Below, one piece after another: positions 9,574 to 18,445 of a DNA stretch of 64,000 nucleotides. Numbering within the stretch: the first letter of the stretch is position 1; each line of letters begins with the position of its first letter. Under the pieces are notes generated by a model that did not search any database, was not told the DNA's origin, and was given only the letters and a program-made list of their open reading frames with translations. Made by a program: the position numbers and the translations under genes. The stretch is from Arthrobacter stackebrandtii (GTDB lineage Bacteria > Actinomycetota > Actinomycetes > Actinomycetales > Micrococcaceae), in NCBI RefSeq assembly GCF_017876675.1, contig NZ_JAGIOI010000001.1, forward strand, positions 3,348,001-3,412,000, in the 5' to 3' direction.

Positions 9574-10767
9574 GTGAATGAACTTCTCCCCATCATCCTG
9601 TCCATTGTTGTTGGGCTCGCCGTCATTGGCGGTCTCATCCCCGTCTTCATCAAGGCCCGGCGCAACAGCCAGAACTACACCGGCCCCCGCGACGCCAATG
9701 ACCCCGCCCCCCTGGATCCATCCACAACCGGCGCCCAGGGCGGCGGCACCTTGGTGGAGGAGCGCCCCGAAACCCAGGTTCCGCCGTCGGACCTGGAAAC
9801 CCTTGAGCCGGAAGCCCCTGCGGCACCGGCACTTGAGACCCCACTGCCCGTCGAGGGCCGCCTGGTGCGCCTGCGCGCGCGGCTGTCGAAGTCGAACAAT
9901 GCGCTGGGCAAGGGCCTGCTGGCGCTGCTTTCCCGCGACACCATCGATGAGGATGTCTGGGAGGAAGTCGAGGAGACGCTGCTGCTGGCGGACATCGGCA
10001 CTGATTCCACCATGGAGCTTGTGGACAAGCTGCGCGAGCGTGTGAAGGTGCTTGGCGTCCGCAGCCCCGAGCACGTCCAGGCCATGCTGCGCGAGGAGCT
10101 CATCGCCCTGGTGGATCCCTCCATGGACCGCAGCCTGAACATCACCCGCCATGACGACCGCCCGGCCGTGCTCATGGTGGTGGGCGTCAACGGCGTCGGC
10201 AAGACCACCACTGTTGGCAAGCTGGCGCGCGTGCTCGTGGCCGAGGAGAAGGACGTGCTGCTCGGTGCAGCCGACACCTTCCGCGCCGCCGCCGCCGAGC
10301 AGCTGGCCACCTGGGGCGCGCGCGTGGGTGTTCCCACCGTGAAGTCCGACGTCGATGGCGCGGACCCTGCCTCCGTCGCCTTTGAAGCGGTGAAGGCAGG
10401 CATCGAGCAGGAAGTCGATGTTGTCATGATCGACACCGCCGGGCGCCTGCAGAACAAGGTGGGCCTCATGGACGAGCTCGGCAAGGTCAAGCGCGTCATT
10501 GAAAAACAGGCAACCGTGGATGAGGTGCTGCTGGTGCTGGATGCGACGACCGGCCAGAACGGGCTCACCCAGGCGAAGGTGTTTGCCGAAGTTGTGAACA
10601 TCACCGGCATCGTGCTGACCAAGCTCGACGGCACGGCCAAGGGCGGCATTGTCGTGGCCATCCAGAACACGCTCGGCGTGCCGGTGAAGCTGGTAGGCCT
10701 CGGCGAAGGTGCAGATGACCTGGCGCCATTCGAGGCAGCGAGCTTTGTTGACGCCCTGCTGAACTAG
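9574..10767 (+). CDS. ftsY: Signal recognition particle receptor FtsY
   Basis: SRP receptor GTPase of 397 residues that delivers SRP-bound ribosomes to SecYEG. It has an N-terminal membrane helix ([20 protein letters not shown]), typical of actinobacterial FtsY, and an acidic linker. The NG domain has [52 protein letters not shown] and [12 protein letters not shown]. The GTG start at 9574 puts the membrane helix right at the N-terminus and follows a GGGGGA stretch. Its partner Ffh is encoded at 15980-17551. A hairpin at 10846-10885 probably ends transcription. Confidence 0.96.
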   Translation: MNELLPIILSIVVGLAVIGGLIPVFIKARRNSQNYTGPRDANDPAPLDPSTTGAQGGGTLVEERPETQVPPSDLETLEPEAPAAPALETPLPVEGRLVRLRARLSKSNNALGKGLLALLSRDTIDEDVWEEVEETLLLADIGTDSTMELVDKLRERVKVLGVRSPEHVQAMLREELIALVDPSMDRSLNITRHDDRPAVLMVVGVNGVGKTTTVGKLARVLVAEEKDVLLGAADTFRAAAAEQLATWGARVGVPTVKSDVDGADPASVAFEAVKAGIEQEVDVVMIDTAGRLQNKVGLMDELGKVKRVIEKQATVDEVLLVLDATTGQNGLTQAKVFAEVVNITGIVLTKLDGTAKGGIVVAIQNTLGVPVKLVGLGEGADDLAPFEAASFVDALLN

Positions 10768-10845
10768 TTTTACCCGGCGCCGGCCGGTCCGCAGGGCCCG
10801 GCCGCCGTGGTGCCAACGCTTAGTTCCACCGCGAACGGACATCGG

Positions 10846-10885
10846 TAAAGAGGGATTGCCCGCTTCGGCGGCCAGTCCCTCTTTA
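10846..10885 (+). terminator. Hairpin downstream of ftsY
   Basis: Arms 10846-10863 and 10868-10885 pair over 18 bp (one wobble, one mismatch) around a TTCG tetraloop, and the stem ends CTTTA. The gap 10768-11242 also holds a 14-bp palindrome (10946-10959) and a promoter-like pair TTGTCC (11156-11161) and GATTAT (11178-11183) for the next gene. Confidence 0.65.
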
Positions 10886-10945
10886 TGGTTAACGGGTTGT
10901 TCGGAAGCAGCGGTTGGCTCCGCCCGGTGGCCATGTGGGCGTTTG

Positions 10946-10959
10946 ACGTCAGCTGACGT
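10946..10959. promoter_or_regulatory. Perfect 14-bp palindrome ACGTCAGCTGACGT
   Basis: A perfect dyad in the gap between ftsY and the LuxR-type regulator, about 220 bases before the candidate promoter of that regulator. It has the size of a dimeric repressor site, but no regulator is known for it and its distance from the promoter is large. Confidence 0.35.
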
Positions 10960-11242
10960 TGGGCGCGAGCTGCCGGCCCAACACCACATTCAAGCCTTGG
11001 GCAAGAACGCCCTCGACCATCGGCTAAAACGTACGCCCGGAAGAAAAGTAGCATGAACTTGGCAAGATTAATGCCGGGGTGCCACGTCCCGGCTGCACCT
11101 GCCTGGATGGCTGAACCGCCCAAAGACTAGCCGTTTGGACAGGGTTTTTAGTCCATTGTCCAACGCCGGTGAGATAAGATTATGACGCCTTGGGGGTGAA
11201 AGCGGGGGGTTAATATTCCATCCGCCGGTCCCGTTTGCACGG

Positions 11243-11965
11243 ATGCCGGAAGGCGACCCTAATACGATCTTTAGCCTGAAGGAATTTGGTGGCAACACGT
11301 TGAATGCAGGAATCGCAGAGAAGACCGGCAACCTGCGCATGGCCGTCGTGGGAAGCGACTACATAACGGGACTGGGCCTCACCCAGCTCCTGGACCAGGC
11401 GCCGTTCATCACGAATGTCGGCAGTGTTGCCACCGCCGGCCAGGTGCTGGCCATGGCGGACGAGTGGCCCGTGGACCTCGTCCTGGTCGATGCAGCCATT
11501 CAGGGACAGGACCTGGCGGCAGCCTGCCGCAGCCTCATCGAGTCGGAGAATCCACCCACCGTGGTGGTCATGGGCGAGGTTCCCTTCAACGTGGCCGAGT
11601 CCCTGGTGCTGTGCGGCGTGACCGCCTTCCTTAATCCCGGACTGGTCGCCGAGGACCTGCCCGTGGCGCTGCGCCTGATCCAGCGCGGCGGTGCCATCCT
11701 GCTCAGCGATGCGGCCCGCGAGGCGCTCGTTGCCCGCGGCAGGTCCTTCGACACTGCCCACCGGAGCCGCTACGAAACCCTCAATGCCAGGGAAAAAGTC
11801 GTGGCCGAGGGCGTGGCCGAGGGCAAGACCAACCTGGAGCTCGCCGCCGACATGCATGTCAGCGAGGCCACCGTGAAGCTGCTCGTTTCCAACGTGATGA
11901 ACAAGCTGGGCGTCTGCAACCGAGTCCAGGTCGCCGTCATTGCAACCAAGGCCCGCATCATCTAG
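11243..11965 (+). CDS. Two-component-type response regulator, LuxR/NarL family
   Basis: About 240 residues with a receiver-like N-terminal domain and a C-terminal LuxR helix-turn-helix (LNAREKVVAEGVAEGKTN, then LAADMHVSEATVKLLVSNVMNKLGV). The receiver is atypical. It begins AVVGSDYITGLGL where an Asp pair is usual, although an Asp remains in VDLVLVDAAIQG at the phosphorylation position, so control may not be by phosphate. No sensor kinase is adjacent. The start is uncertain: ATG 11243 lacks a ribosome site, while TTG 11300 lies downstream of AAGGA and ATG 11340 would open directly with the receiver strand. Confidence 0.8.
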   Translation: MPEGDPNTIFSLKEFGGNTLNAGIAEKTGNLRMAVVGSDYITGLGLTQLLDQAPFITNVGSVATAGQVLAMADEWPVDLVLVDAAIQGQDLAAACRSLIESENPPTVVVMGEVPFNVAESLVLCGVTAFLNPGLVAEDLPVALRLIQRGGAILLSDAAREALVARGRSFDTAHRSRYETLNAREKVVAEGVAEGKTNLELAADMHVSEATVKLLVSNVMNKLGVCNRVQVAVIATKARII

Positions 11966-12163
11966 GCAGGCGACCTCAGCCTCCCGATTACGACGGCGGC
12001 CGCCAGCTTGGCTGCCGCCGGCGGATCCTGTCAGAGTGGGCTCCGACCCCGGCCGTAGACCACCGGCGGTGGCGCCGCGCACCAGGGGCGGCCGCTCCGC
12101 CGTCGGCCCGAAACATGGCGGAAACATGCCCGACCCGTCAATTTAACACCGCAGCCGGCATCC

Positions 12164-12201
12164 GTAACTTCGCGGAAACTTCTCCCGTGCGGATGTGAAA
12201 C
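12164..12201 (+). promoter_or_regulatory. GlnR box upstream of amt-glnK
   Basis: The sequence reads GTAAC-n6-GAAAC-n6-CGTGC-n6-GAAAC, with exactly six bases in each spacer. This is the published actinobacterial GlnR layout (gTnAC-n6-GaAAC repeated), with only the third half-site degenerate. It lies 81 bases before the amt start. A TACAAA -10-like hexamer follows at 12226-12231. GlnR activates ammonium uptake genes under nitrogen limitation. Confidence 0.8.
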
Positions 12202-12281
12202 ATGGGTCGACCAGCATTGCAAGAGTACAAAGTGCACCGCACCGGCGGGCACCACACCTCCTGCAATGAAAGGCCGGTCCA

Positions 12282-13637
12282 ATGAACACTGGCGACACGG
12301 CATGGGTCCTGATCTCGGCAGCCCTGGTGCTGCTCATGACTCCGGGACTTGCCTTCTTCTACGGCGGCATGACCCGCGCGAAGGCCGTCCTGAACATGAT
12401 GATGATGAGCTTCGGCGCCATCGGCATAGTCGCGGTCCTGTGGGTCATGTTTGGCTACTCGGCAGCCTTCGGCACCGACCTTGGCGGCGGGCTGCTCGGC
12501 AACCCGCTGCAGAAGCTGGGCCTGCAGGGCGTCCTTGACACCGGCGACGGCGCCCCGCTTGTGGGCACCATCCCCGAAATCGTCTTCGTGGGATTCCAGG
12601 CAGTCTTTGCCATCATCACCGTTGCCCTCATCACCGGGGCCATCGCCGACCGTGCCAAGTTCGGCGCCTGGATGACCTTCGCCGCCGTCTGGGTCTCGCT
12701 GGTCTACTTCCCTGTTGCGCACTGGGTGTTCTCCTTCACGGAGGACGCCGACGGCAACCCGACGGGCGGCTGGATCGGCCAGGGCCTGGGGGCCATCGAC
12801 TTTGCCGGCGGCACGGCCGTGCACATCAACGCCGGCGCCGCGGCCCTGGCCCTGGCCCTGATCCTCGGCAAGCGGAAGGGCTTCGGGAAGGACCCCAGCC
12901 ACCGGCCGCACAACCTGCCGTTCGTCATGCTCGGTGCAGGCCTGCTCTGGTTCGGCTGGTTCGGCTTCAATGCGGGGTCGGCCCTGGGTGCCAACGCCGT
13001 GGCCGGCTACGCCTGGATCAACACCCTCGCCGCCCCGGCCGCCGCCATCCTGGGCTGGCTCGTGGTGGAGAGGCTGCGCGACGGTCACGCCACCTCGCTG
13101 GGAGCCGCATCGGGCGCCGTCGCCGGCCTGGTGGCCATCACGCCGGCCTGCTCCGCCTTGACACCCATGTGGTCCATCGTGCTGGGCGTGCTGGCCGGGG
13201 CCCTGTGTGCCTGGGCAGTTGGCCTGAAGTACCGCCTGGGCATCGATGACTCGCTCGACGTCGTTGGCGTCCACCTGGTGGGCGGCATCGTCGGAACCTT
13301 GTTCATCGGACTTGCCGCGGACCCCAACTCACCCGCAGCAGGAACGGGCCTCTTCTATGGCGGCGGGCTGGAATTGCTGGGCAAGCAGGGCATCGCCGCC
13401 GGCGCCGTCATGGTCTACTCCTTCGCCATGGCCTACGCGATCGGCTGGATCATCAACAAGACCATGGGCTTCCGGATCTCCGGGGCGCATGAATCCGCCG
13501 GGATCGACGTCTCCGTCCACGCCGAATCGGCCTACGACATCGGCGGACGCACCTCCGGCAGCTTCCACCCGATGGGCGGGCAGCCCGCCGCACACCCCAG
13601 CACCGACCGCTCCAGCGAAGAAAAGGTTGACGCATGA
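12282..13637 (+). CDS. amt: Ammonium transporter Amt
   Basis: Eleven-helix Amt/Rh channel of 451 residues that moves ammonium across the membrane. The N-terminus LVLLMTPGLAFFYGGMTRAKAVLN is the family signature. The pore twin histidines are in VHINAGAAAL and GVHLVGGIVG, and the NAGSALGANAVAGYAWINT segment is typical. The cytoplasmic tail is long and polar (about 45 residues). An AAAGG ribosome site precedes ATG 12282. The stop overlaps the glnK start (ATGA), so transporter and PII inhibitor are coupled, and a GlnR box upstream explains nitrogen control. Confidence 0.96.
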   Translation: MNTGDTAWVLISAALVLLMTPGLAFFYGGMTRAKAVLNMMMMSFGAIGIVAVLWVMFGYSAAFGTDLGGGLLGNPLQKLGLQGVLDTGDGAPLVGTIPEIVFVGFQAVFAIITVALITGAIADRAKFGAWMTFAAVWVSLVYFPVAHWVFSFTEDADGNPTGGWIGQGLGAIDFAGGTAVHINAGAAALALALILGKRKGFGKDPSHRPHNLPFVMLGAGLLWFGWFGFNAGSALGANAVAGYAWINTLAAPAAAILGWLVVERLRDGHATSLGAASGAVAGLVAITPACSALTPMWSIVLGVLAGALCAWAVGLKYRLGIDDSLDVVGVHLVGGIVGTLFIGLAADPNSPAAGTGLFYGGGLELLGKQGIAAGAVMVYSFAMAYAIGWIINKTMGFRISGAHESAGIDVSVHAESAYDIGGRTSGSFHPMGGQPAAHPSTDRSSEEKVDA

Positions 13638-13972
13638 AACTCATCACGGCCATCATCCGGCCCGAACAGCTCGACGACGTCCGCAACGCCCTGGAGAGTT
13701 TCGGGGTCCAGGGGCTGACCGTCAGCAGCGCCCACGGCTACGGGCGCCAGCGCGGCCACACCGAAATCTACCGGGGTGCCGAATACACCGTGGACCTGCA
13801 CGCCAAGGTGCGCATCGAGGTCCTCGCGACCGACGAACAGGCGTGGGACCTCGTGGACATTATCGTGGCCAGTTCCAATACCGGCAGCGCCGGCGACGGC
13901 AAGGTCTGGATGGTGGAGGTTTACGAGGCTGTCCGCGTCCGCACGGGGGAACGCGGAGTCTCCGCCATCTGA
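13634..13972 (+). CDS. glnK: Nitrogen regulatory PII protein GlnK
   Basis: Full-length PII trimer subunit (112 residues) that senses 2-oxoglutarate and ATP/ADP and blocks Amt when nitrogen is plentiful. It starts MKLITAIIRPEQLDDV. The T-loop has RGAEYTVD with the Tyr that actinobacteria adenylylate, then the B-loop (NTGSAGDGKVWM) and a C-terminal EVYEAVRVRTGERG. Its ATG overlaps the amt stop by four bases. The usual third gene glnD does not follow; the operon ends in a strong hairpin instead. Confidence 0.96.
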   Translation: MKLITAIIRPEQLDDVRNALESFGVQGLTVSSAHGYGRQRGHTEIYRGAEYTVDLHAKVRIEVLATDEQAWDLVDIIVASSNTGSAGDGKVWMVEVYEAVRVRTGERGVSAI

Positions 13973-14004
13973 ACCGCCAGGTTCCCTCCGGTTCCACACG
14001 TTGC

Positions 14005-14068
14005 GGAGTGACATGGCGATGCGGCGTCCTTGATAAGGAGTGGCATGGCGATGCAACGCCCCTTGAGA
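14005..14068 (+). repeat. Two 32-bp imperfect tandem repeats after glnK
   Basis: Units 14005-14036 and 14037-14068 share GGAGTG(A/G)CATGGCGATGC and the following CG(T/C)CC(T/C)TTGA. Each carries a Shine-Dalgarno-like GGAGTG ahead of an ATGGCGATG. The implied peptides are tiny (MAMRRP in the first), so I treat them as repeats rather than genes. Confidence 0.55.
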
Positions 14069-14069
14069 T

Positions 14070-14105
14070 ATGAGAAAACCCCAACGTTGATTGGGGTTTT
14101 CTCAT
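14070..14105. terminator. Bidirectional terminator between glnK and the G6PDH-like gene
   Basis: A 15-bp perfect stem (14070-14084 with 14091-14105) around CGTTGA. The A-rich side gives a T run in either direction, with TTGGGGTTTTCTC on the right arm. It sits between convergent genes and probably serves both. Confidence 0.85.
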
Positions 14106-14186
14106 GTCTCAACGCTGTGCCTGCATTGTTTTCTCGCATCCAAACATAGTGGGGGCGTTGTGTGCCCGCACCTCAACATTGGAGGA

Positions 14187-15677
14187 CTATTCCTCTTGGG
14201 ACGTGGTCCAGCCTTCGGGCCCCGGTGAGCCTGCGGGGTAGTCCGCCATGGGCACCTCATCGGCCTTCCACGCGGCGAACGCCGGTTCCACAATGCGCCA
14301 GCATTCCTCGGCCGTGTCCCCGCGCACGGACAACAGCGGGTCCGCCGCCAGGACGCCGTCGAGCACTTCACCGTAGGGCAGCACGGGGTTGCTGGCCAGC
14401 TCCGCCTCCAGCTGGACGCGGTCCAGGGTGAACAGGTTGCCGGGGCCGTTGACGTCAAAGTCAAGGGTCAGGGTGTCGGGGCCGAACCCGATGTGCAGGC
14501 GGGTGGGGGAGTCGGCGCCCTTGAAGCCGACCGGCAGGTGCGGGACGGGCCGGAACGTGACCACAGCCTCCTTGCGGGTCCGGCCGAGGGCCTTGCCGGA
14601 TCGGAGGATGAACGGCACTCCGGCCCAGCGCCAGTTGTTGACGTACACCTCCACCTCGGCGAGGGTCTCGGTGCCGTTGGCGGGGTCCACGCCCTCTTCG
14701 TCGAGGTAGTTCGGAACCTTGCGGTCCCCGATCTCCCCGGCCGTGTACCTTGCCCGGCGGGTGTGGGCGGTGAAGTCCGACGTCCCCTGCGGGCCGATGG
14801 TGCTGGCACGCAACACGGCCGCAATGTTGGAGCGGACGTCGTTTTCACCCAGGGTGGCCGGCGGGTCCATGGCCATGATCGCCATGATCTGGAGCAGGTG
14901 GCTCTGGATCATGTCCCGCCCGGCACCGGCGTGGTCGTAGTACCGGGCCCGGTTTTCCAGGGTCAGCGACTCGTCAAAGATGATCTCCACCTTTTCAATG
15001 TGCGCGCTGTCCCACGAGTGCTCCAGCAACCGGTTGGCAAAGCGCAGCCCCATGATGTTCAGCACCGTGGACTTGCCCAGGAAGTGGTCCACCCGGTGGA
15101 TGTGGTCCTCGTGCACCAGCCTGGCCAGGATCGCGTTGAGCCGCTTGGCGGAGGCGGCGCTGGAGCCGAACGGCTTCTCCATGACCAGCCGCGTGCCAGG
15201 CGGCAGCTCCTTCTTCAGCACCACCTTGCACGCCTCCTCGCTGATGGCCGGCGGCAGCGCGAAGTACAGGGCCACGGGGCCCTCCACGGTCTTGAGGAGT
15301 TCGCCCAGCGCACCCTTCGCCGTGACGTCGACCTGTTGGTAGCGACTGGCCTTCTTCATGCGGAGCAGCTCGGCGCGGCCCTCCTTGGTGGCGGCGGGGT
15401 CGTCGGTGAGGGCCTCGGCGAAGCTCTTGTCCAGGCGCTCCTGCCAGCGGGCGGCGGTCCAGTCGTCGCTGCCGGCACCCACCAGCGAGAGGCCGGACGC
15501 CCTGCCCGAGGCGATCAGGCGCGCAACCCCGGGCAGCAGGAGCCGGCCGGTCAGGTCGCCCGAGGCACCCAAAATCACCAGGGTCTTGATCCGCCCGCCG
15601 GAGCCGGGCGCGGCTGCCGGGGACCCGGCGTCGTGCGTGGAAGGGACAGGGGCGGAGGGCGCAGTGGTCTTGGTCAC
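14187..15677 (-). CDS. zwf: Glucose-6-phosphate dehydrogenase-like protein
   Basis: 496 residues. The family oxidises glucose 6-phosphate to 6-phosphogluconolactone with NADP. The Rossmann motif is GASGDLTGRLLLPGVARL, the Lys-Pro motif is MEKPFGSS, and the active-site strand is RVDHFLGKSTVLN. The usual RIDHYLGKE is altered there (Phe for Tyr, no Glu after Lys), and the N-terminus carries about 28 extra Ser/Pro/Ala residues. This is therefore a divergent paralogue, and the main zwf is probably elsewhere. GTG 15677 follows GGAAA. No pentose-phosphate partner (opcA, pgl, tal) is adjacent. A 6PGDH gene is at 62434, too far away for an operon. Confidence 0.85.
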   Translation of the reverse strand: MTKTTAPSAPVPSTHDAGSPAAAPGSGGRIKTLVILGASGDLTGRLLLPGVARLIASGRASGLSLVGAGSDDWTAARWQERLDKSFAEALTDDPAATKEGRAELLRMKKASRYQQVDVTAKGALGELLKTVEGPVALYFALPPAISEEACKVVLKKELPPGTRLVMEKPFGSSAASAKRLNAILARLVHEDHIHRVDHFLGKSTVLNIMGLRFANRLLEHSWDSAHIEKVEIIFDESLTLENRARYYDHAGAGRDMIQSHLLQIMAIMAMDPPATLGENDVRSNIAAVLRASTIGPQGTSDFTAHTRRARYTAGEIGDRKVPNYLDEEGVDPANGTETLAEVEVYVNNWRWAGVPFILRSGKALGRTRKEAVVTFRPVPHLPVGFKGADSPTRLHIGFGPDTLTLDFDVNGPGNLFTLDRVQLEAELASNPVLPYGEVLDGVLAADPLLSVRGDTAEECWRIVEPAFAAWKADEVPMADYPAGSPGPEGWTTSQEE

Positions 15678-15979
15678 TTTTCCAGCATGCCACGGCTGCG
15701 GCGTGTTTTTGTGGACACAGGCCCATAAGCTCGGTAGGTTTTGTGGCAGGACAATCTATGGGCCGCGCAACTGGCAGAGCTGGGTGCCATGTGCAGCGAA
15801 GGGGCCGCGCAGTTGATACCCTTGATAGTTGAGTCCCTCAGGAAAGGGAGTGGGACGGCCCCAAAGCCGCCCGCCGGTCTCATCCTGATTAACGTATATT
15901 GCCGCGTCACGTGCGCGGCCAGGCCCATGGTCTGGCCGCGCCGGCGTTGGTGATTCCTGACGAAAGAAGTGCGCGGCGC

Positions 15980-17551
15980 GTGTTCAACTCCCTATCTGAT
16001 CGCCTGACAGCAACTTTTAAGAATCTGCGCGGCAAGGGTCGGCTGAGCGAGGCCGACGTCGATGCAACAGTCCGCGAGATCCGCCGCGCCCTGCTGGATG
16101 CCGACGTTGCCGTGCCCGTGGTCCGCGAATTCACCGCCAAGGTCCGCGAACGCGCCCTGGGTGCCGAGGTCAACGAGGCGCTGAACCCGGCACAGCAGAT
16201 CGTCAAGATCGTCAACGAGGAACTCGTCGCCATCCTGGGCGGGGAAACCCGCCGCATCAACCTGGCCAAGAACCCGCCCACCGTCATCATGCTGGCCGGC
16301 CTCCAGGGTGCAGGAAAGACCACGCTCGCCGGAAAGCTGTCCAAGTGGCTCAAGGGCCAGGGCCACAGCCCGCTGCTGGTCGCCGCCGACCTCCAGCGCC
16401 CCAACGCCGTCAAGCAGCTGCAGGTCAACGGTGAGCGCGCCGGCGTCCCCGTCTTCGCCCCGCACCCGGGCGTGTCCAGTGAATTTGAATCCGCCACCGG
16501 CGATCCAGTTGCCGTTGCCATGGCCGGCCTGGCCGAGGCCAAGTCCAAGCTCCACGACGTGGTCATCGTTGACACCGCCGGCCGCCTCGGCATCGACGCC
16601 GAACTGATGAAGCAGGCCGCGGACATCCGCGCCGCCATCAACCCCGACGAGGTCCTCTTCGTCATCGACGCCATGATCGGCCAGGACGCCGTCAACACGG
16701 CCCAGGCCTTCAACGAGGGCGTCAACTTCACCGGCGTTGTCCTGACCAAGCTCGACGGCGACGCCCGCGGTGGTGCTGCCCTCTCGGTTGCCTCGATCAC
16801 CGGCAAGCCCGTCATGTTCGCCTCCACCGGCGAATCCCTGGACGACTTCGAGCTGTTCCACCCGGACCGCATGGCCAGCCGCATCCTCGACATGGGCGAC
16901 GTCCTCACGCTCATCGAGCAGGCCGAGAAGAACTGGGACAAGGGCGAAGCCGAGCGCATGGCGCAGAAGTTCGCCGACCAGGAAGACTTCACCCTGGACG
17001 ACTTCCTCGCCCAGATGCAGCAGATCCGCAAAATGGGCTCCATGAAGAAGATGCTCATGATGATGCCCGGCGCCGCCAACATGCGCCAGCAGCTGGAGAA
17101 CTTTGACGAGCGCGAGATCGACCGCGTCGAGGCCATCGTCCGCTCCATGACCCCGCACGAGCGCGTCGCCCCGAAGATCATCAACGGCTCCCGCCGCGCC
17201 CGCATCGCCCGCGGTTCCGGCGTGCACGTCTCCGAGGTCAACGGCCTGCTGGAGCGCTTCGGCCAGGCCCAGAAGATGATGAAGAAGCTTGCCCAGGGCG
17301 GCGGCATCCCCGGCATGCCCGGCGTCGCAGGCCCCGGCGGCTTCAAGAGCTCACGCAAGGGCAAGCAGGCACCCAAGAAGAAGGCCCGCTCCGGCAACCC
17401 CGCCAAGGCCGCCGCCGAGCTCAAGGCCGCCCAGGAAAAGGCCAACACCCCGGCCCTGCCCACCGGCGCCGCCTTCGGTGCCGGCGCCGAGGACTTCGAC
17501 CCCACCAGCCTGAACCTGCCCAAGGGATTTGAGAAATTCCTGGGCAAGTAG
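15980..17551 (+). CDS. ffh: Signal recognition particle protein Ffh
   Basis: SRP54 GTPase of 523 residues that binds 4.5S RNA and signal sequences and docks with FtsY. After the N domain the G domain shows GLQGAGKTTLAGKLS, DLQRPNAVKQLQ, DTAGRLGID and TKLDGDARGGAAL. The Met-rich M domain has MGSMKKMLMMMPG and the RNA-binding SRRARIARGSG. The open frame begins 27 codons earlier, but GTG 15980 gives the standard MFNSLSDRLTATFKNLRGKG with GAAAGAAG upstream. The C-terminal 60 residues are Lys/Ala/Pro rich, as in other actinobacteria. Confidence 0.96.
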   Translation: MFNSLSDRLTATFKNLRGKGRLSEADVDATVREIRRALLDADVAVPVVREFTAKVRERALGAEVNEALNPAQQIVKIVNEELVAILGGETRRINLAKNPPTVIMLAGLQGAGKTTLAGKLSKWLKGQGHSPLLVAADLQRPNAVKQLQVNGERAGVPVFAPHPGVSSEFESATGDPVAVAMAGLAEAKSKLHDVVIVDTAGRLGIDAELMKQAADIRAAINPDEVLFVIDAMIGQDAVNTAQAFNEGVNFTGVVLTKLDGDARGGAALSVASITGKPVMFASTGESLDDFELFHPDRMASRILDMGDVLTLIEQAEKNWDKGEAERMAQKFADQEDFTLDDFLAQMQQIRKMGSMKKMLMMMPGAANMRQQLENFDEREIDRVEAIVRSMTPHERVAPKIINGSRRARIARGSGVHVSEVNGLLERFGQAQKMMKKLAQGGGIPGMPGVAGPGGFKSSRKGKQAPKKKARSGNPAKAAAELKAAQEKANTPALPTGAAFGAGAEDFDPTSLNLPKGFEKFLGK

Positions 17552-17564
17552 CCATCCCAAGGTG

Positions 17565-17603
17565 GGCCCCGTTTGGCGTTGAATCACGACGCCGGACGGG
17601 GCC
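17565..17603 (+). terminator. Terminator after ffh
   Basis: GGCCCCGT pairs with ACGGGGCC and an inner GGCGT with ACGCC, around a short loop, 14 bases past the ffh stop, followed by TTTCGCTT. A standard intrinsic terminator. Confidence 0.8.
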
Positions 17604-17720
17604 TTTCGCTTGCCCGGTGCCTCCCGCCGGGCTGCTGGGGCAGCGCCGCCTGCGGTCGGTCCCGGCGCTTGGCCGTGACACACACGCGGAAATGATGGTG
17701 CCAACCGGTAGCCTGAATAG

Positions 17721-18416
17721 ATGAGCAAAACCCGGATTGTGTTTGTCCACGGCATGGACGGCTACGGCGCGGCCGCTTGGCCCGCCCAGCACCTCCTGGC
17801 CGGGACCTACGACTGCCTTTTCCTCAAGCGCACGGGGTTTGACGCAGTTGAGCCACCCGTGGCCACGGACTTTGCCGCCGATGCCGCCTCCATTGTTGCG
17901 GCGCTGGGCCGCGGCGGCCACGTGGTGGCGCATGCCCAGGGTGCCCCGGCTGCCATGATGGCCGCCGTGGAGCGCCCGGACCTGGTGGCGTCGCTGGTGC
18001 TTATTGAGCCGATGCTGGCCTCGCTCACGGCGGAACTGCCCGCCACCGCCGCCTATTCCCAGAGGGTGGAGGAGCTGTATGCCCGCGCACCGGAGCTGGA
18101 CGATGCCGCCTTCCTGCGTGAGTTCAACACGCTGCTGGCCATTCCTGCCGGCGGGTCACCCGAGTCCGAGGCCCGCCGGGCCGCCCGCGCCCGGCTGCAG
18201 CGCGCCACCACGGAGGCGCCGCTGCACATCATTCCCGGGGTCCCCACCATGGTGCTGACCGGGGGATGGGAACCGCTGTATGAAGAAGTGGCAGGCTTCC
18301 TGGCGAGCACCGGCGCGCACCACGCCGCCCTGCGCAGCGGCCCCCGCCCACAGGACAGCCCCGAGGGTGCCGAGATCATTGAGGCGTTTATTGACAATTC
18401 GGCACAGGGCGGCTGA
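17721..18416 (+). CDS. Alpha/beta hydrolase-fold protein lacking the usual nucleophile
   Basis: 231 residues. The N-terminus IVFVHGMDGYGAAAWPAQHLL is the oxyanion-loop strand of an alpha/beta hydrolase, and the pattern of strands and helices continues to the end. The nucleophile elbow, normally G-x-S-x-G, reads VVAHAQGAPAAMM, so the central residue is Ala instead of Ser, Cys or Asp. Unless another residue is used, the protein is not a classical esterase and may bind rather than cleave. The start at ATG 17721 has no clear ribosome site. The stop is 29 bases before the acetyltransferase gene, so the two may be co-transcribed. Confidence 0.75.
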   Translation: MSKTRIVFVHGMDGYGAAAWPAQHLLAGTYDCLFLKRTGFDAVEPPVATDFAADAASIVAALGRGGHVVAHAQGAPAAMMAAVERPDLVASLVLIEPMLASLTAELPATAAYSQRVEELYARAPELDDAAFLREFNTLLAIPAGGSPESEARRAARARLQRATTEAPLHIIPGVPTMVLTGGWEPLYEEVAGFLASTGAHHAALRSGPRPQDSPEGAEIIEAFIDNSAQGG

Positions 18417-18445
18417 TTGTCGGTTCCGGGGGATAGGCTTTTCCC

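Noticed and set aside
14047-14151. Short frame MAMQRPL... with a ribosome site inside the tandem repeat
   Set aside because: It reads through the terminator stem and has no similarity I recognise; the ribosome-site match comes from the repeat itself.
15907-17547. 546-codon leftward frame opposite ffh
   Set aside because: Ffh is unmistakable on the other strand; the antisense product has no recognisable fold.
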